Part shown: piece after piece, positions 18,148-26,938 of the stretch | Numbering within the stretch: the stretch's first letter is position 1 | Layout of the letters: each line of letters opens with the position of its first letter | Source of the DNA: Streptomyces spongiae | GTDB lineage: Bacteria > Actinomycetota > Actinomycetes > Streptomycetales > Streptomycetaceae | NCBI RefSeq assembly: GCF_009377185.1 | Contig: NZ_VJZC01000018.1 | Span: 1-49,165 of the forward strand | Length of the DNA: 49,165 nt | Direction: 5' to 3' | The notes under the pieces: model-generated | What the model was told of the DNA's origin: nothing | The model's input: only the letters and a program-made list of their open reading frames with translations | Databases searched by the model: none | Translations under genes and position numbers: made by a program

Positions 18148-19763
18148 CCTGCCATCTCGACCTCGCACTGGTCAACGGGCGGGTACGCACCCTCGGCCCG
18201 GAGCGGCCCCGGGCGAGTGCCGTCGGCGTCCGCGACGGCCGTGTCGTCGTGGTCGGCGACGACGCCGTGGTCCGTGCCGAGGCCGACTCCACCACTCAGG
18301 TCATCGACCTGAAGGGCGCCACGGTGCTCCCCGGCATCGTCGACAGCCACCTTCACCCGTTCCACGGCGCGCTCAAGGCCCGTGGAGCCGACCTGACCGA
18401 CGCACGCACACTCGACGAGGTCCGCCGCCGGGTGGCCGAGGAACGAGCCAGATGCGCACCGGATCAGTGGGTCCTCGGTTTCGGCCTGGCCTACGACGTG
18501 TTCGAGCACACCGGGATCAGCGGCGACCTGATCGCGGAGGCCGCCGGGGACGGTCCCGCGCTCCTCACCTTCGTCGACTTCCACACCGAGCTGGCGACGC
18601 CGCGCGCGCTGGAACTGGCGGGCGTCGACGGACCGCGACGCTTCGGCGAACACTCCGAGATCGTCGTCGACGAGCGGGGTGTCCCCACGGGCGAGCTGCG
18701 CGAGATGGGCGCTATCCGTCTGGTGCGCGAGGCCATACCGCCCCTGACGCCCGCCGAGCGCTACCGCCTGTGCGCCGACCAGCTGCGGGCGTTCGCCGCG
18801 GTCGGCATCACCGGCGCCCACGGCATGGACGGCAAGCCGGAGACACGGGATCTGCTGCGCGAGCTGGAGGCCAGTGGCGATCTGGCCACGCGGATGGTCG
18901 TTCCCTACTGGGTACACCCCGACACCCCCGAGGAGGTGTGGGAGTCGTACGCCCGTCACCGTGACGAGGGCGGCGAGCGCTGGCGCGGCGGTGTCGTCAA
19001 GCTGTTCATCGACGGGGTCATCGACTCCGGCACGGGCTGGTTGTTCGAGCCCGACAGCGAGGGCGCGGGACTGACCCCGCTGTGGCCCGACTTCGACCGG
19101 TACGTCAGGGCCGTGGAGTTCTTCGCCTCGCACGGTTTCCAGATCGCCACCCATGCCACCGGCGACCGCGGTGTGCACGAGGCTCTCAACACCTACAAGG
19201 CGGCCGGTGCCGCTCCGGGCGTTCGACACCGCATCGAGCACATCGAGACGCTGCGGCCCGAGGACCTGCCGCGTTTCGCGGCCGAGGGCGTCATCGCCTC
19301 CATGCAGGCCCAGCACATGATGTGGCTCGAACCCGACCGCTCCGACAACTGGTCGCGCCGGCTCGGCGCGGAGCGCTGCGACCGGGCGATGCCGGTGCGC
19401 GCGCTGCACGCGTCGGGCGCGGTCGTCACACTCGGCTCCGACTGGCCCGTGGCGAGCTACGACTGGCGGGAGGGCATGGCCGCGGCCCAGTTGCGCCGTC
19501 CGCCGGGGCATCCCGAGCGCGCCCCCTATGACGACCAGGGCATCGACGCCCTCACGGCCCTGCACGGCTACACCTCGCGGCCGGCCCTGACGACCGGCGA
19601 CCACGACCGGCTCGGCGCCCTCGAACCGGGGTACCTCGCCGACATCACCGTGCTGGCCGAGGACCCCGTCGTGCTCGCCCCCGACGACCTGGTCCACAAC
19701 CCGGTCATGCTGACCGTGGTCGACGGCGAGGTCGTCCACCGCGCCGCGGACCTCGACGGCTGA
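18144..19763 (+). CDS. Amidohydrolase-superfamily protein (YtcJ-like)
   Basis: 539 residues. An N-terminal beta sandwich is followed by VLPGIVDSHLHPFHGALK, where HLH is the metal-binding HxH pair of amidohydrolases. Later ligands are in HATGDRGVHEAL, RHRIEHIETL and GSDWPVASYDWREGM. LTAVHGY is replaced by LTALHGYTSRPAL, and LGALEPGYLADITVLAEDP ends the domain; this is the YtcJ/DUF-type long form. These enzymes hydrolyse amide or related C-N bonds with bound zinc. The start overlaps the ATPase stop (ATGA), so it belongs to the importer operon and may act after or beside the amidase on the imported compound. Confidence 0.82.
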   Translation: MTCHLDLALVNGRVRTLGPERPRASAVGVRDGRVVVVGDDAVVRAEADSTTQVIDLKGATVLPGIVDSHLHPFHGALKARGADLTDARTLDEVRRRVAEERARCAPDQWVLGFGLAYDVFEHTGISGDLIAEAAGDGPALLTFVDFHTELATPRALELAGVDGPRRFGEHSEIVVDERGVPTGELREMGAIRLVREAIPPLTPAERYRLCADQLRAFAAVGITGAHGMDGKPETRDLLRELEASGDLATRMVVPYWVHPDTPEEVWESYARHRDEGGERWRGGVVKLFIDGVIDSGTGWLFEPDSEGAGLTPLWPDFDRYVRAVEFFASHGFQIATHATGDRGVHEALNTYKAAGAAPGVRHRIEHIETLRPEDLPRFAAEGVIASMQAQHMMWLEPDRSDNWSRRLGAERCDRAMPVRALHASGAVVTLGSDWPVASYDWREGMAAAQLRRPPGHPERAPYDDQGIDALTALHGYTSRPALTTGDHDRLGALEPGYLADITVLAEDPVVLAPDDLVHNPVMLTVVDGEVVHRAADLDG

Positions 19764-19808
19764 CCGTCGCCACCGCGGTACTTCCGTCAACCGATCGGCC
19801 GGAGTGAC

Positions 19809-20594
19809 ATGGACTCGCACGACAGCGCCAGCACGGACGAAGAAGGTCCGCACGGCATCTACGTCAACCGTCTCCCGCAGACGGACGCCCTGGAGGGACA
19901 GACGGTCGGCGCCGCGCTCGGCACCGACGTCGTCACCCTCCGCTTCGCCGACGGCACCGTCGCCTGGAGCCACCGGGACGGTCCGAGCGGAACGGACGCC
20001 TACGACGCCGTGGAGGTCGCCGACGGCACCTTCTTCGTCGACATCTGGCGACGCAGCCATGACGAGCGGGAGGCCTGGACCCTGATCGCCGACCGCACGT
20101 CGGGGCGGGCGCTGTCGGTCCTGACGACCGTGGGCGAACACGAGCGGCCCGGCCGGCCGCGCGTCGGCCAGACGATCACGGCCGGCGTGCTGCTGGGCCC
20201 CGGCGGAGAGCCCGCCGCGACCGCGCCTCCCACCGAGACCCGTGACCTCCTGGGCAAGCGGCTGTTCAACGAGTACAGCCCGGAGATCGTGTTCGAGCAC
20301 GTCTACCTCAACTCCCGGCTCTGCGCCTGGCAGTGTCTGCGCGGCGAGCAGCCGGGGCACGGCGACTGCGACGATGCCTCGTACTGGCGCCTGAGCGAGG
20401 GCCGGTACGTTTTCACCTTCCGCGAGCGGCTCATCCCGTGCGCGTCGGTGCTGTTCCTCGACCTCACCGCGCTGCGCTCGACGGGAAAGTTCCTCAGCAT
20501 CGAGGAGGACGGCCGCATCCGCAACGGGGGCATCGGCGCCCGGCTGCACATGCTCGCGGACGCGCGATACCCCTGCGGGTACGCACCGGTCTGA
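19809..20594 (+). CDS. MoaF-like protein
   Basis: 261 residues. The C-terminal half contains LGKRLFNEYSPEIVFEHVYL, NSRLCAWQCLRGEQPGHGDC and IPCASVLFLDLTALRSTGKFL, which match the MoaF C-terminal domain; the N-terminal half fits the smaller MoaF N-domain. The family name is confusing: in Klebsiella moaF belongs to the monoamine (tyramine) regulon, and databases label it as molybdenum cofactor biosynthesis. No molybdenum cofactor genes are present here. The ATG at 19809 has GGAG at 6 nt, 45 bp after the amidohydrolase stop, so it is probably the last gene of the operon. Biochemical role unknown. Confidence 0.7.
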   Translation: MDSHDSASTDEEGPHGIYVNRLPQTDALEGQTVGAALGTDVVTLRFADGTVAWSHRDGPSGTDAYDAVEVADGTFFVDIWRRSHDEREAWTLIADRTSGRALSVLTTVGEHERPGRPRVGQTITAGVLLGPGGEPAATAPPTETRDLLGKRLFNEYSPEIVFEHVYLNSRLCAWQCLRGEQPGHGDCDDASYWRLSEGRYVFTFRERLIPCASVLFLDLTALRSTGKFLSIEEDGRIRNGGIGARLHMLADARYPCGYAPV

Positions 20595-20650
20595 AGGAGG
20601 TCGCCGTGGGCCTCGGCCCACGGCGCCGTGCCGATCATGGGCGTGTGCGG

Positions 20651-21268
20651 TCAGCGCCGTCCGTCTCCATGGCTCCGCGCGACATGCACGCCCCCGGTCC
20701 CCGGCTGCACTCTCGGCACACTGACCACGATGTGCACGACGCTCTCACCGTCCAGTGACTCGTACACATGGGGACGGTCGCCCGGGTAGCGCACGAAGTC
20801 GCCGGCCGACAGCTCGACCGGGGTGTCTGCGGGACCCACGCGCACCCGGCCGCTGATGACGTACAGATGCTCCAGGGTGCCCACCGGGTGCGCCTCGGAC
20901 GGCTTCCCCGCGCCCTCGGCCCGGCTCTCCCCACCGATACGCACAACGTAGTTCTCGATGACACCGGAGCCGTAGATGTGGTCGAGGGAGCGCGAGGCAT
21001 AGCCCGGGTGCTGCTGCCAGACGACCTCGTCGCCACGCTGCACGGTCATGACCTGCTCACGCTCCGCCACGAGCCGCGTGACCGGTACACCGAGGGCGGC
21101 CGCGATGGCGAACAGCGTGTCCACCGTGGGGTTGCCCGTGCCCTGCTCCAGATTGGACAGAGTCTGCTTGGCCAGCCCGGCCTGACGGGCCAACTCGGCC
21201 GAAGACAGACCACGCTGCTCTCTGAGAAGACGCACATTACGCGCTACCACGGCATTTCCTGAGGACAC
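20651..21268 (-). CDS. XRE-family regulator with cupin sensor domain
   Basis: 205 residues. The helix-turn-helix is at about 5-60 (VRLLREQRGLSSAELARQAG, LAKQTLSNLEQGTGNPTVDT), and a small beta-barrel cupin follows (HPVGTLEHLYVISGRVRVGP, LSAGDFVRYPGDRPHVYE). Such regulators often sense small carboxylates or amines. TACAGT (21276-21281 on the minus strand) ends 7 bp before the GTG at 21268, so that GTG would be the first base of a leaderless mRNA; a second GTG at 21253 is an alternative start. It converges on the importer operon and may add a second layer of control (inference). Confidence 0.75.
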   Translation of the reverse strand: MSSGNAVVARNVRLLREQRGLSSAELARQAGLAKQTLSNLEQGTGNPTVDTLFAIAAALGVPVTRLVAEREQVMTVQRGDEVVWQQHPGYASRSLDHIYGSGVIENYVVRIGGESRAEGAGKPSEAHPVGTLEHLYVISGRVRVGPADTPVELSAGDFVRYPGDRPHVYESLDGESVVHIVVSVPRVQPGTGGVHVARSHGDGRR

Positions 21269-21410
21269 ACCCCTCACTGTAAACGCTTCCCCATTCGAGC
21301 GATCAGCGGCCAATCGGGCCCACCCGGCCGAAGAGCGGGACCTTCGCATCCCGCCGCCGACGCGGGAACCCCTGGCGAGGAGCCACGCGTCCCGGTCACG
21401 CCACCACGCA

Positions 21411-21950
21411 GTGGATCAGAGCACACGCACACATGCGGCCCTCGGGGCCGAAGCCGCCCGGCGAGGCATACCCGTGCACCACCTCTGCACTCTGACGGGC
21501 CTGCGCCCGGACGGCAGTCCCCACGTCGTGCCCGTGGGTGTCACGGTCGACCCCGACGCGGGTGTCGCCCGCGTCATCACGCGCAAGTCCAGCAGAAAGG
21601 TCGCCCACTTCCAGGCAGCCGCCGGTCATGCCCGGGTGGCCGTCTGCCAGGTGGACGGCGGACACTGGGCCACCCTGGAGGGCGTCGCCAAGGTCAACGC
21701 CGACCCCGTGGCCGTGGAGGACGCCGTGGCCCACTATGCCGAACGGTACGGACGTACCCCCGCGCCCGACCCGGAGCGCGTGGTCATCGAGATCACCGTC
21801 GACCGGGCCATGGGCCAAGTGCACGTCCGCAAAGCCCCCGGAGAAAGCCGACCCCGCCCGCCCGGCGGACTGACGACCGGTGGGCGGCTGCCCCGTGGGC
21901 CAACCTCGGTTCTCCCACGGGGGCTTGCGCTCACACGAGTTCGCGCTTGA
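21411..21950 (+). CDS. PPOX/F420-type FMN-binding split-barrel protein, N-terminus uncertain
   Basis: The core LRPDGSPHVVPVGVTVDPDA, GVARVITRKSSRKVAHFQAA and VVIEITVDRAMGQVHV fits the PPOX-class, deazaflavin-dependent oxidoreductase family common in actinobacteria. Usual relatives begin with a helix and a strand like ...RHLATLTTLRPDG; here the part before LCTLTGLRPDG (RRGIPVHH) and the first 20 residues do not match well and no ribosome site precedes the GTG. The last 30 codons run through the terminator-like stem at 21891 and overlap the end of the ligase gene on the other strand by 20 bp, so either end may be damaged by a frameshift. Confidence 0.55.
   Translation: MDQSTRTHAALGAEAARRGIPVHHLCTLTGLRPDGSPHVVPVGVTVDPDAGVARVITRKSSRKVAHFQAAAGHARVAVCQVDGGHWATLEGVAKVNADPVAVEDAVAHYAERYGRTPAPDPERVVIEITVDRAMGQVHVRKAPGESRPRPPGGLTTGGRLPRGPTSVLPRGLALTRVRA
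21891..21922. terminator. Bidirectional stem-loop between convergent genes
   Basis: CCCCGTGGG (21891-21899) and CCCACGGGG (21914-21922) form a perfect 9-bp GC-rich stem with a 14-nt loop. It lies between the end of the FMN-barrel gene (plus) and the end of the acyl-CoA ligase (minus). No U-tract follows, as is common for streptomycete terminators. Confidence 0.5.
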
Positions 21951-23481
21951 GGATCTTCCCGGTGGACGTCATCGGCAGCGTGCCGACGAACTCCACCACG
22001 CGCGGGTACTTGTACGACGCGAACTGCTCCTTGCCCCAGGCGAGCAGGTCGTCCTCCGTGGTCTCGGCACCCGGCTCGCGCACCACGAACGCCTTGATCT
22101 CCTCCCCGTGGGAGGAGTGCGGCACCCCGACGACCGCGACCAGCGACACCGCGGGGTGGGTCATCAGAACCTCCTCGATCTCCCTCGGGTAGACGTTGTA
22201 GCCGCCTCGGATGATCATGTCCTTGGCCCGGTCGACGATGTAGTAGAACCCGTCCTGGTCCTTGCGGGCGAGGTCACCGGTGCGGAACCAGCCGTCGCGC
22301 ACCGCCTCGGCCGTGGCGTCGGGGCGCTTGTAGTACCCCTTCATCACGTTGTGCCCGCTGATCGCGATCTCGCCGATCGTCCCCGGATCGTCCGGTATCT
22401 CGTTCCAGTTGTCGTCGATGAGTTTCATGCTCACGCCCGGGATCGGCACCCCGATCGAGCCCACCCTCGGCTCTTCGCCATAGACCGAGAACGCGGCCAC
22501 CGGTGAGGTCTCCGAAAGGCCGTAGCCCTCAAGGATGGTGACGCCGAATCGCTCCTTGAAGTCCTTGTGCACCTCGGTCGGCAGGGCGGAACCTCCGGAG
22601 ACCGCCATCCGCAGGGACTCGGTGATCCCGGCGGTGTCGGCGGCCCCCGCCAAGGCGCCCAGCAGTCCCCAGAACATGGTCGGCACTCCGGCGAAGAACG
22701 TGATCCGCTCCTTGGCCAGCAGTTCCAGAGCGGACTTCGGGTCGAACCGCGGTTGCAGGACGAGCGTCCCCCCGAACGCGAGGGCGGTGTTCTGCACCAC
22801 CGTCTGGCCGAAGGAGTGGAAGAGCGGCAGGACGCAGAGGTAGGTGTCGGGGCGAGCGGGATCCGCGCGGAAGGTCTTCCGCCCGACGAGCGCGTTGTCA
22901 CGCATGTTGCGATGGCGGAGTTCGGCTCCCTTGGGATGACCTGTCGTACCCGAGGTGTAGAGGATCACGGCCGTGTCCTCGTCGTCGCGGTCGATCGTCT
23001 CGAAGGTGGACGGCTGATCGGCGACGAGGGTCTGGAAGTGCCGCTGCTCCCCCTCGGCCGGCGATCCGCCCGGCGTGGCGGTGATCAGGAAGAAGTCGGT
23101 GCATCCGTCCGCTTCCAGGAAACCGCCGTATGCCTCCGAGCCGATCGGCAGCTCAGGTGTCCCCTCGAAGGCGAAGTACGCCTTCGCGTCCGAGTCGGCC
23201 AGGTGGTAGGCGACTTCGCGCGCCTTGAGCAGCACGTTGAGCGGGACGACGGCCCCGCCCGCCTTGAGGATGCCGAAGTAGATGCTGGTGAACTGGGGGA
23301 TGTTCGGGCAGGACAGGGCCACCTTGTCACCCGGGCGTATCCCGTGCCGGACCAGCAGGTTCGCCACCTGGTTGGCGCGTGCGTCGAGGTCCGCGTAGGT
23401 CAGGCGCTGTTCGCCCAGGACGACTGCCGTCCGCTCCGCGTAGGCGGCGGCGGACTCTTCGAGAAGTGCACTGAGGTTCAC
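21931..23481 (-). CDS. Acyl-CoA/AMP-forming ligase (FadD-like)
   Basis: 516 residues. This is an adenylate-forming ligase activating a carboxylic acid to its CoA thioester. The P-loop motif is YTSGTTGHPKGAELRH, followed by EGYGLSETSP (A5 region), GWFRTGDLARKDQDGFYYI with RAKDMIIRGGYNVYP (hinge and A8), and TSTGKILKREL with the catalytic lysine near the end. The start is the GTG at 23481; TACCCT 6 bp upstream and the absence of a ribosome site suggest a leaderless mRNA. The operator GGGTACT-N4-AGTACCC covers that -10 region. It follows the monooxygenase operon by about 100 bp with its own promoter and would activate the acid produced by those enzymes. Confidence 0.85.
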   Translation of the reverse strand: MNLSALLEESAAAYAERTAVVLGEQRLTYADLDARANQVANLLVRHGIRPGDKVALSCPNIPQFTSIYFGILKAGGAVVPLNVLLKAREVAYHLADSDAKAYFAFEGTPELPIGSEAYGGFLEADGCTDFFLITATPGGSPAEGEQRHFQTLVADQPSTFETIDRDDEDTAVILYTSGTTGHPKGAELRHRNMRDNALVGRKTFRADPARPDTYLCVLPLFHSFGQTVVQNTALAFGGTLVLQPRFDPKSALELLAKERITFFAGVPTMFWGLLGALAGAADTAGITESLRMAVSGGSALPTEVHKDFKERFGVTILEGYGLSETSPVAAFSVYGEEPRVGSIGVPIPGVSMKLIDDNWNEIPDDPGTIGEIAISGHNVMKGYYKRPDATAEAVRDGWFRTGDLARKDQDGFYYIVDRAKDMIIRGGYNVYPREIEEVLMTHPAVSLVAVVGVPHSSHGEEIKAFVVREPGAETTEDDLLAWGKEQFASYKYPRVVEFVGTLPMTSTGKILKRELV

Positions 23482-23488
23482 GCGGTTA

Positions 23489-23506
23489 GGGTACTTTCGA
23501 GTACCC
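23489..23506. promoter_or_regulatory. Palindromic operator A (GGGTACT-TTCG-AGTACCC)
   Basis: A perfect 7-bp-arm palindrome with a 4-bp centre; one more arm base (A/T) pairs on each side. It starts 8 bp upstream of the ligase GTG and covers its probable -10 element. The same 7-bp arms with a different centre occur at 28325. The shared operator links the ligase to the P450 operon and the MFS gene. Confidence 0.7.
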
Positions 23507-23577
23507 TGAACGTCCAGACCTCGCCCATTGTCAAAACTTGCCGTAAACGTGCTTTCTTTCCTTTCGGTGGGCCCCCG

Positions 23578-25080
23578 TCACGTAGATGTCTCTCCCCGGG
23601 TGGCGAACCTCATGTGGTCGGTGGGAGTGTCGCGGCGCAACGACCACAGGTCGGCCACGTAGTTCTGCTTGAGGCGCCACGGTTCCTCGACACCCTGCTT
23701 CGGGAAATTCGCGATGCCACGCCGGACGTATCCGGAAGCCAGGTCGACCATGGGCAACGTGTCCTCGGTCCGCGGCGCCTGCGGCTCGGCTATCGAGTAC
23801 CCTCGCTCGGCCATGTACGAGAGCAGCCGGCACACATAGCGGGCCACGAGATCGGCCTTCAAGGTCCACGAGGCATTCGTGTAGCCGACGGTCCACGCGA
23901 AATTGGGGACGCCGCACAGCATCATGGCCTTGTAGGCGACGGTGGAACCGATGTCGACCTTCGCCCCGTCGACCTCCAGGTCGATTCCGCCCATGCTCAG
24001 CAAGGTGAGCCCGGTGGCCGACACGACCACGTCGGCCTCGATCTCCCTGCCGCTCGACAGCCTGATGCCGTTCGGTGTGAACGTCTCGATGGTGTCGGTC
24101 TCCATCGAGGCCCGCCCGGACCGGATGACCTCGAAGAGGTCGCCGTCCGGTGCCAGGCACATCCGCTGGTCCCAGGGTTTGTACGTGGGTGTGAGATGAC
24201 GCGCGACATCGAAGCCGGGGGGCAGTTGTCTGGCCGCGTCCTTGCGCACCAAGCCGGCGACCAACGTCGGCCTGCGACGGCTCAGTTCGTACTGCCCGAG
24301 GCTGCGCAGCACGTTCTTCCAGAAGACCACGGGCGCCGCTCTGTCCTGGCCCACGTAGCGGCCCAGAAGCGCCGCCGTCCGGTCCCGCCTCGGCCCGGCC
24401 AGGATGTAGGTGGGTGACCGTTGGAGCATCGTCACATGTGCCGCGTCCCGTGCCATGGCGGGCACCAACGTCACCGCGGTCGCGCCGCTGCCGATGACGA
24501 CAACACGTTTGTCGGCGTAGTCGAGATCCGTCGGCCAGTGCTGCGGATGCACCAGCTCGCCCTCGAAGGTGTCGACGCCCGGGAAGTCCGGCTGGTAGCC
24601 GGTGTCGTAGTCGTAGTAACCCGTGCACAGGTACAGGAACGAGCACGTGAGAGCCACGGTGTCCTCGCCCTCCGGCGCACCCTCCTTTCCGCCTCCGCCC
24701 CCACGGCTGATCTCGACGGTCCACCGCGCACGCTCCGAGTTCCACTGCGCGCGCTTGACCCGATGCCGGTAGCGGATGCGCTCCGTGACGCCGAACTCCT
24801 CGGCGGTGTCACGGATATAACTCAGAATGCTCGGTCCGTCGGCGATGGCGACGGGGTCCGTCCAGGGACGGAAGGTGTAGCCCAGCGTGTTCATGTCGGA
24901 GTCGGAACGGACACCCGGGTAGCGGAACAGGTCCCATGTACCGCCGAGGTCGTCGCGTGCCTCGACGACGAGCACACTGCGATCCGGGCAGGTACGGGCC
25001 AAGGCACAGGCCGCACCCACGCCGGAGAGCCCTGCCCCCACGATGAGCACATCGACATGGTTCTGCTCGGGATCTGTCAT
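23578..25080 (-). CDS. Flavin-containing Baeyer-Villiger-type monooxygenase
   Basis: 500 residues. FAD binding is by VDVLIVGAGLSGVGAACAL (residues 9-27), NADPH binding by VVVIGSGATAVTLVPAMA. Between them is FEGELVHPQHW, which fits the FxGxxxHxxxW fingerprint of Baeyer-Villiger monooxygenases, converting ketones to esters or lactones. LGGTWDLFRYPGVRSDSDM is typical of the group containing MymA-like proteins. The ATG at 25080 overlaps the SDR stop (ATGA). In context the enzyme would take a ketone made by the P450 and dehydrogenase and deliver an ester to the neighbouring hydrolase. Confidence 0.87.
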   Translation of the reverse strand: MTDPEQNHVDVLIVGAGLSGVGAACALARTCPDRSVLVVEARDDLGGTWDLFRYPGVRSDSDMNTLGYTFRPWTDPVAIADGPSILSYIRDTAEEFGVTERIRYRHRVKRAQWNSERARWTVEISRGGGGGKEGAPEGEDTVALTCSFLYLCTGYYDYDTGYQPDFPGVDTFEGELVHPQHWPTDLDYADKRVVVIGSGATAVTLVPAMARDAAHVTMLQRSPTYILAGPRRDRTAALLGRYVGQDRAAPVVFWKNVLRSLGQYELSRRRPTLVAGLVRKDAARQLPPGFDVARHLTPTYKPWDQRMCLAPDGDLFEVIRSGRASMETDTIETFTPNGIRLSSGREIEADVVVSATGLTLLSMGGIDLEVDGAKVDIGSTVAYKAMMLCGVPNFAWTVGYTNASWTLKADLVARYVCRLLSYMAERGYSIAEPQAPRTEDTLPMVDLASGYVRRGIANFPKQGVEEPWRLKQNYVADLWSLRRDTPTDHMRFATRGETST

Positions 25081-25937
25081 CGGACGATTTCCTTCTTCGA
25101 CGCGGCGGACAGCTTCGAATCGAGGGCCGCGAGAGCATCGGCGGCACGGGTGGGCGTGATGCGTGCGAGGACGTCGACCAGGAAGGCATCCGGCCCGACG
25201 AGGATCCTCGACTTCCCCTTCTCCACCCCCCGCTGGATGATCCGCGCGGCCCGCTCGGGCGTGGTCATGGCGGCCGCGTCGAATTCCCGGGCCATCTGAG
25301 CCTGTGAACGTCCGCGACCGGAGGGGTCGCTGCGGACGCGGGCCGTGTTGGCGATGTTCGTCTTGATCCCACCGGGGTGGACGGTGACCGAACGCACGCC
25401 GCTTCCCCTGAGCTCGTCGCGGAGCGCCTCGGTGTATCCCCGGACCGCGAACTTGGAGGCGCAGTAGGCGCTGTGATAGCGCACGGCGACGAGCCCGTAC
25501 ACGCTCGATGTGTTGACCACCGCCCCGTACCCTTGATCGAGCAGAAGGGGCAGGAACGCGCGCGTTCCGTTGACCACACCGTGGAAGTTGATGTCGTACA
25601 ACCACTTGTCGTCTTCGGCATCGGCATCCACCACAGTCGCGTTCACTGCCACGCCGGCGTTGTTGAACACCGCCCCCAGACTGCCCGGCCGCCACCGCCC
25701 GACATCGTCCGCGAAGACGGCCACGTCGGAGGCGCTGCGTACGTCGAGAATCCTGGACAGCGTCGGTGAGGTCAGCGACCGGGCGGTCACGGCCAGCCCG
25801 GCCTCGTCGACGTCGGCGATGGCGACCGGGCATCCCTGCCGGGAGAGCCGCTGGGCCAGCGCTCTGCCGATTCCCGAGGCCGCGCCGGTGATGACGACGG
25901 CCTGACCGCGCAGCAGTTCGGGTCGTGGAGCTCTCAT
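25077..25937 (-). CDS. Short-chain dehydrogenase/reductase
   Basis: 286 residues. The cofactor motif TGAASGIG, the NNAG motif, the catalytic serine in VVNTSSVYGLV and YxxxK in SAYCASKFAVRGYTEAL are all present. The C-terminus is long and helical. It is a classical SDR that would interconvert an alcohol and a ketone. GGAGG lies a few bases before the ATG at 25937. Overlaps of 4 bp with both neighbours (ATGA) place it in the P450-hydrolase-SDR-monooxygenase operon. Confidence 0.85.
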   Translation of the reverse strand: MRAPRPELLRGQAVVITGAASGIGRALAQRLSRQGCPVAIADVDEAGLAVTARSLTSPTLSRILDVRSASDVAVFADDVGRWRPGSLGAVFNNAGVAVNATVVDADAEDDKWLYDINFHGVVNGTRAFLPLLLDQGYGAVVNTSSVYGLVAVRYHSAYCASKFAVRGYTEALRDELRGSGVRSVTVHPGGIKTNIANTARVRSDPSGRGRSQAQMAREFDAAAMTTPERAARIIQRGVEKGKSRILVGPDAFLVDVLARITPTRAADALAALDSKLSAASKKEIVR

Positions 25938-26938
25938 GCGCCCTCCGAAATGTTCGATGTGCCCCCTGCCTTGGCGACGGACTCTGTGCGCTTGCGTGGG
26001 CGCCGGGCTCGCGCATGCGGTGCGTCGTTCGAACCGGGCCGGTCCGTGTCGGCGTCCGCAGCGTGCGTGCCGATCCGCTGCGTGAAGTCGGTCCACAGGG
26101 CACGCGGGTAGTCGTGGCCCATCCCGGGAACGATCCACAGCGTCGAGTGGGGGATGGCCCGGTGCGTGGCCAGGCCTCCGGACGTGGCGACCATGCGGTC
26201 ACGGTCGCCGTGTACCACCAGGGTCGGCGCGGTGACGCCCGCGAGCTCCGCGGTCCTGTCCCCGGAGGCGAGGATCGCGGCCAGTTGCCTGGACACTCCG
26301 CCGGACGTCGGGTCGCGTCCCCAGGCCGCGACCGCCTGCTCGGCGACCCCCTGGGCGTCGAACCCGAATCCGTGCGAGCCGATGTGGCGGAACATCCGGA
26401 GCTCGGCCTTGGCCGCGTCTTCCGCCACGTGGGCAGTCGGCGCCGATGCCATCTTGATCCAGGTCGACAGCGCCGGCCTGCCGATTTTCGGCGCCCCGGT
26501 CGTGGAGAACATGGACGTCAGGCTGCGCACCCGCTGGGGGTACCTGCTCGCCACGACCTGCGCGATCATCCCGCCCATCGACGCTCCCACGAGATGGGCC
26601 CGCTCGATGCCGAGGGCGTCGAGCAAGCCCTCGGTGTCACGAGCCATGTCCCGGAGGTTGTACGTGGTCGGGGGAAAGCGCCCCGTCATCATCGCGAGGG
26701 GACCTGGCGGCTTGGCCTTGATGTGTGTCGAGTGTCCGCTGTCACGGTTGTCGAGCCGGATCACACGGAACCCGAGCCCGGCGAGCGACCCGCAGAGCTG
26801 CTCCGGCCACGAGATGAGCTGTTGTCCGAGTCCGGGGATCAGCAGGAGCGGGGTAGCTCCCGGATCACCGATCTCATCGAAGCACAGGGTGATTCCTCGC
26901 CCGACATCGGCGAATCGTTCCTTCACGACGTTCGTCAC
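25934..26938 (-). CDS. Alpha/beta hydrolase
   Basis: 334 residues. The oxyanion loop is LLLIPGLGQQLISWP, the nucleophile elbow GASMGG, the acid lies in VHGDRDRMV and the histidine in VPGMGHDYP. The C-terminal 40 residues are basic and look disordered (RARRPRKRTESVAK). It probably hydrolyses an ester, such as the product of the Baeyer-Villiger enzyme encoded in the same operon (inference). It overlaps the P450 gene upstream and the SDR gene downstream by 4 bp each. Confidence 0.83.
   Translation of the reverse strand: MTNVVKERFADVGRGITLCFDEIGDPGATPLLLIPGLGQQLISWPEQLCGSLAGLGFRVIRLDNRDSGHSTHIKAKPPGPLAMMTGRFPPTTYNLRDMARDTEGLLDALGIERAHLVGASMGGMIAQVVASRYPQRVRSLTSMFSTTGAPKIGRPALSTWIKMASAPTAHVAEDAAKAELRMFRHIGSHGFGFDAQGVAEQAVAAWGRDPTSGGVSRQLAAILASGDRTAELAGVTAPTLVVHGDRDRMVATSGGLATHRAIPHSTLWIVPGMGHDYPRALWTDFTQRIGTHAADADTDRPGSNDAPHARARRPRKRTESVAKAGGTSNISEGA

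Noticed and set aside
18054..20621. 855-codon minus-strand frame
   Set aside because: Antisense to the amidohydrolase and MoaF-like genes, both of which have clear motifs on the plus strand.
22567..24417. 616-codon plus-strand frame
   Set aside because: Shadow of the ligase and monooxygenase genes, which carry complete catalytic motifs on the minus strand.
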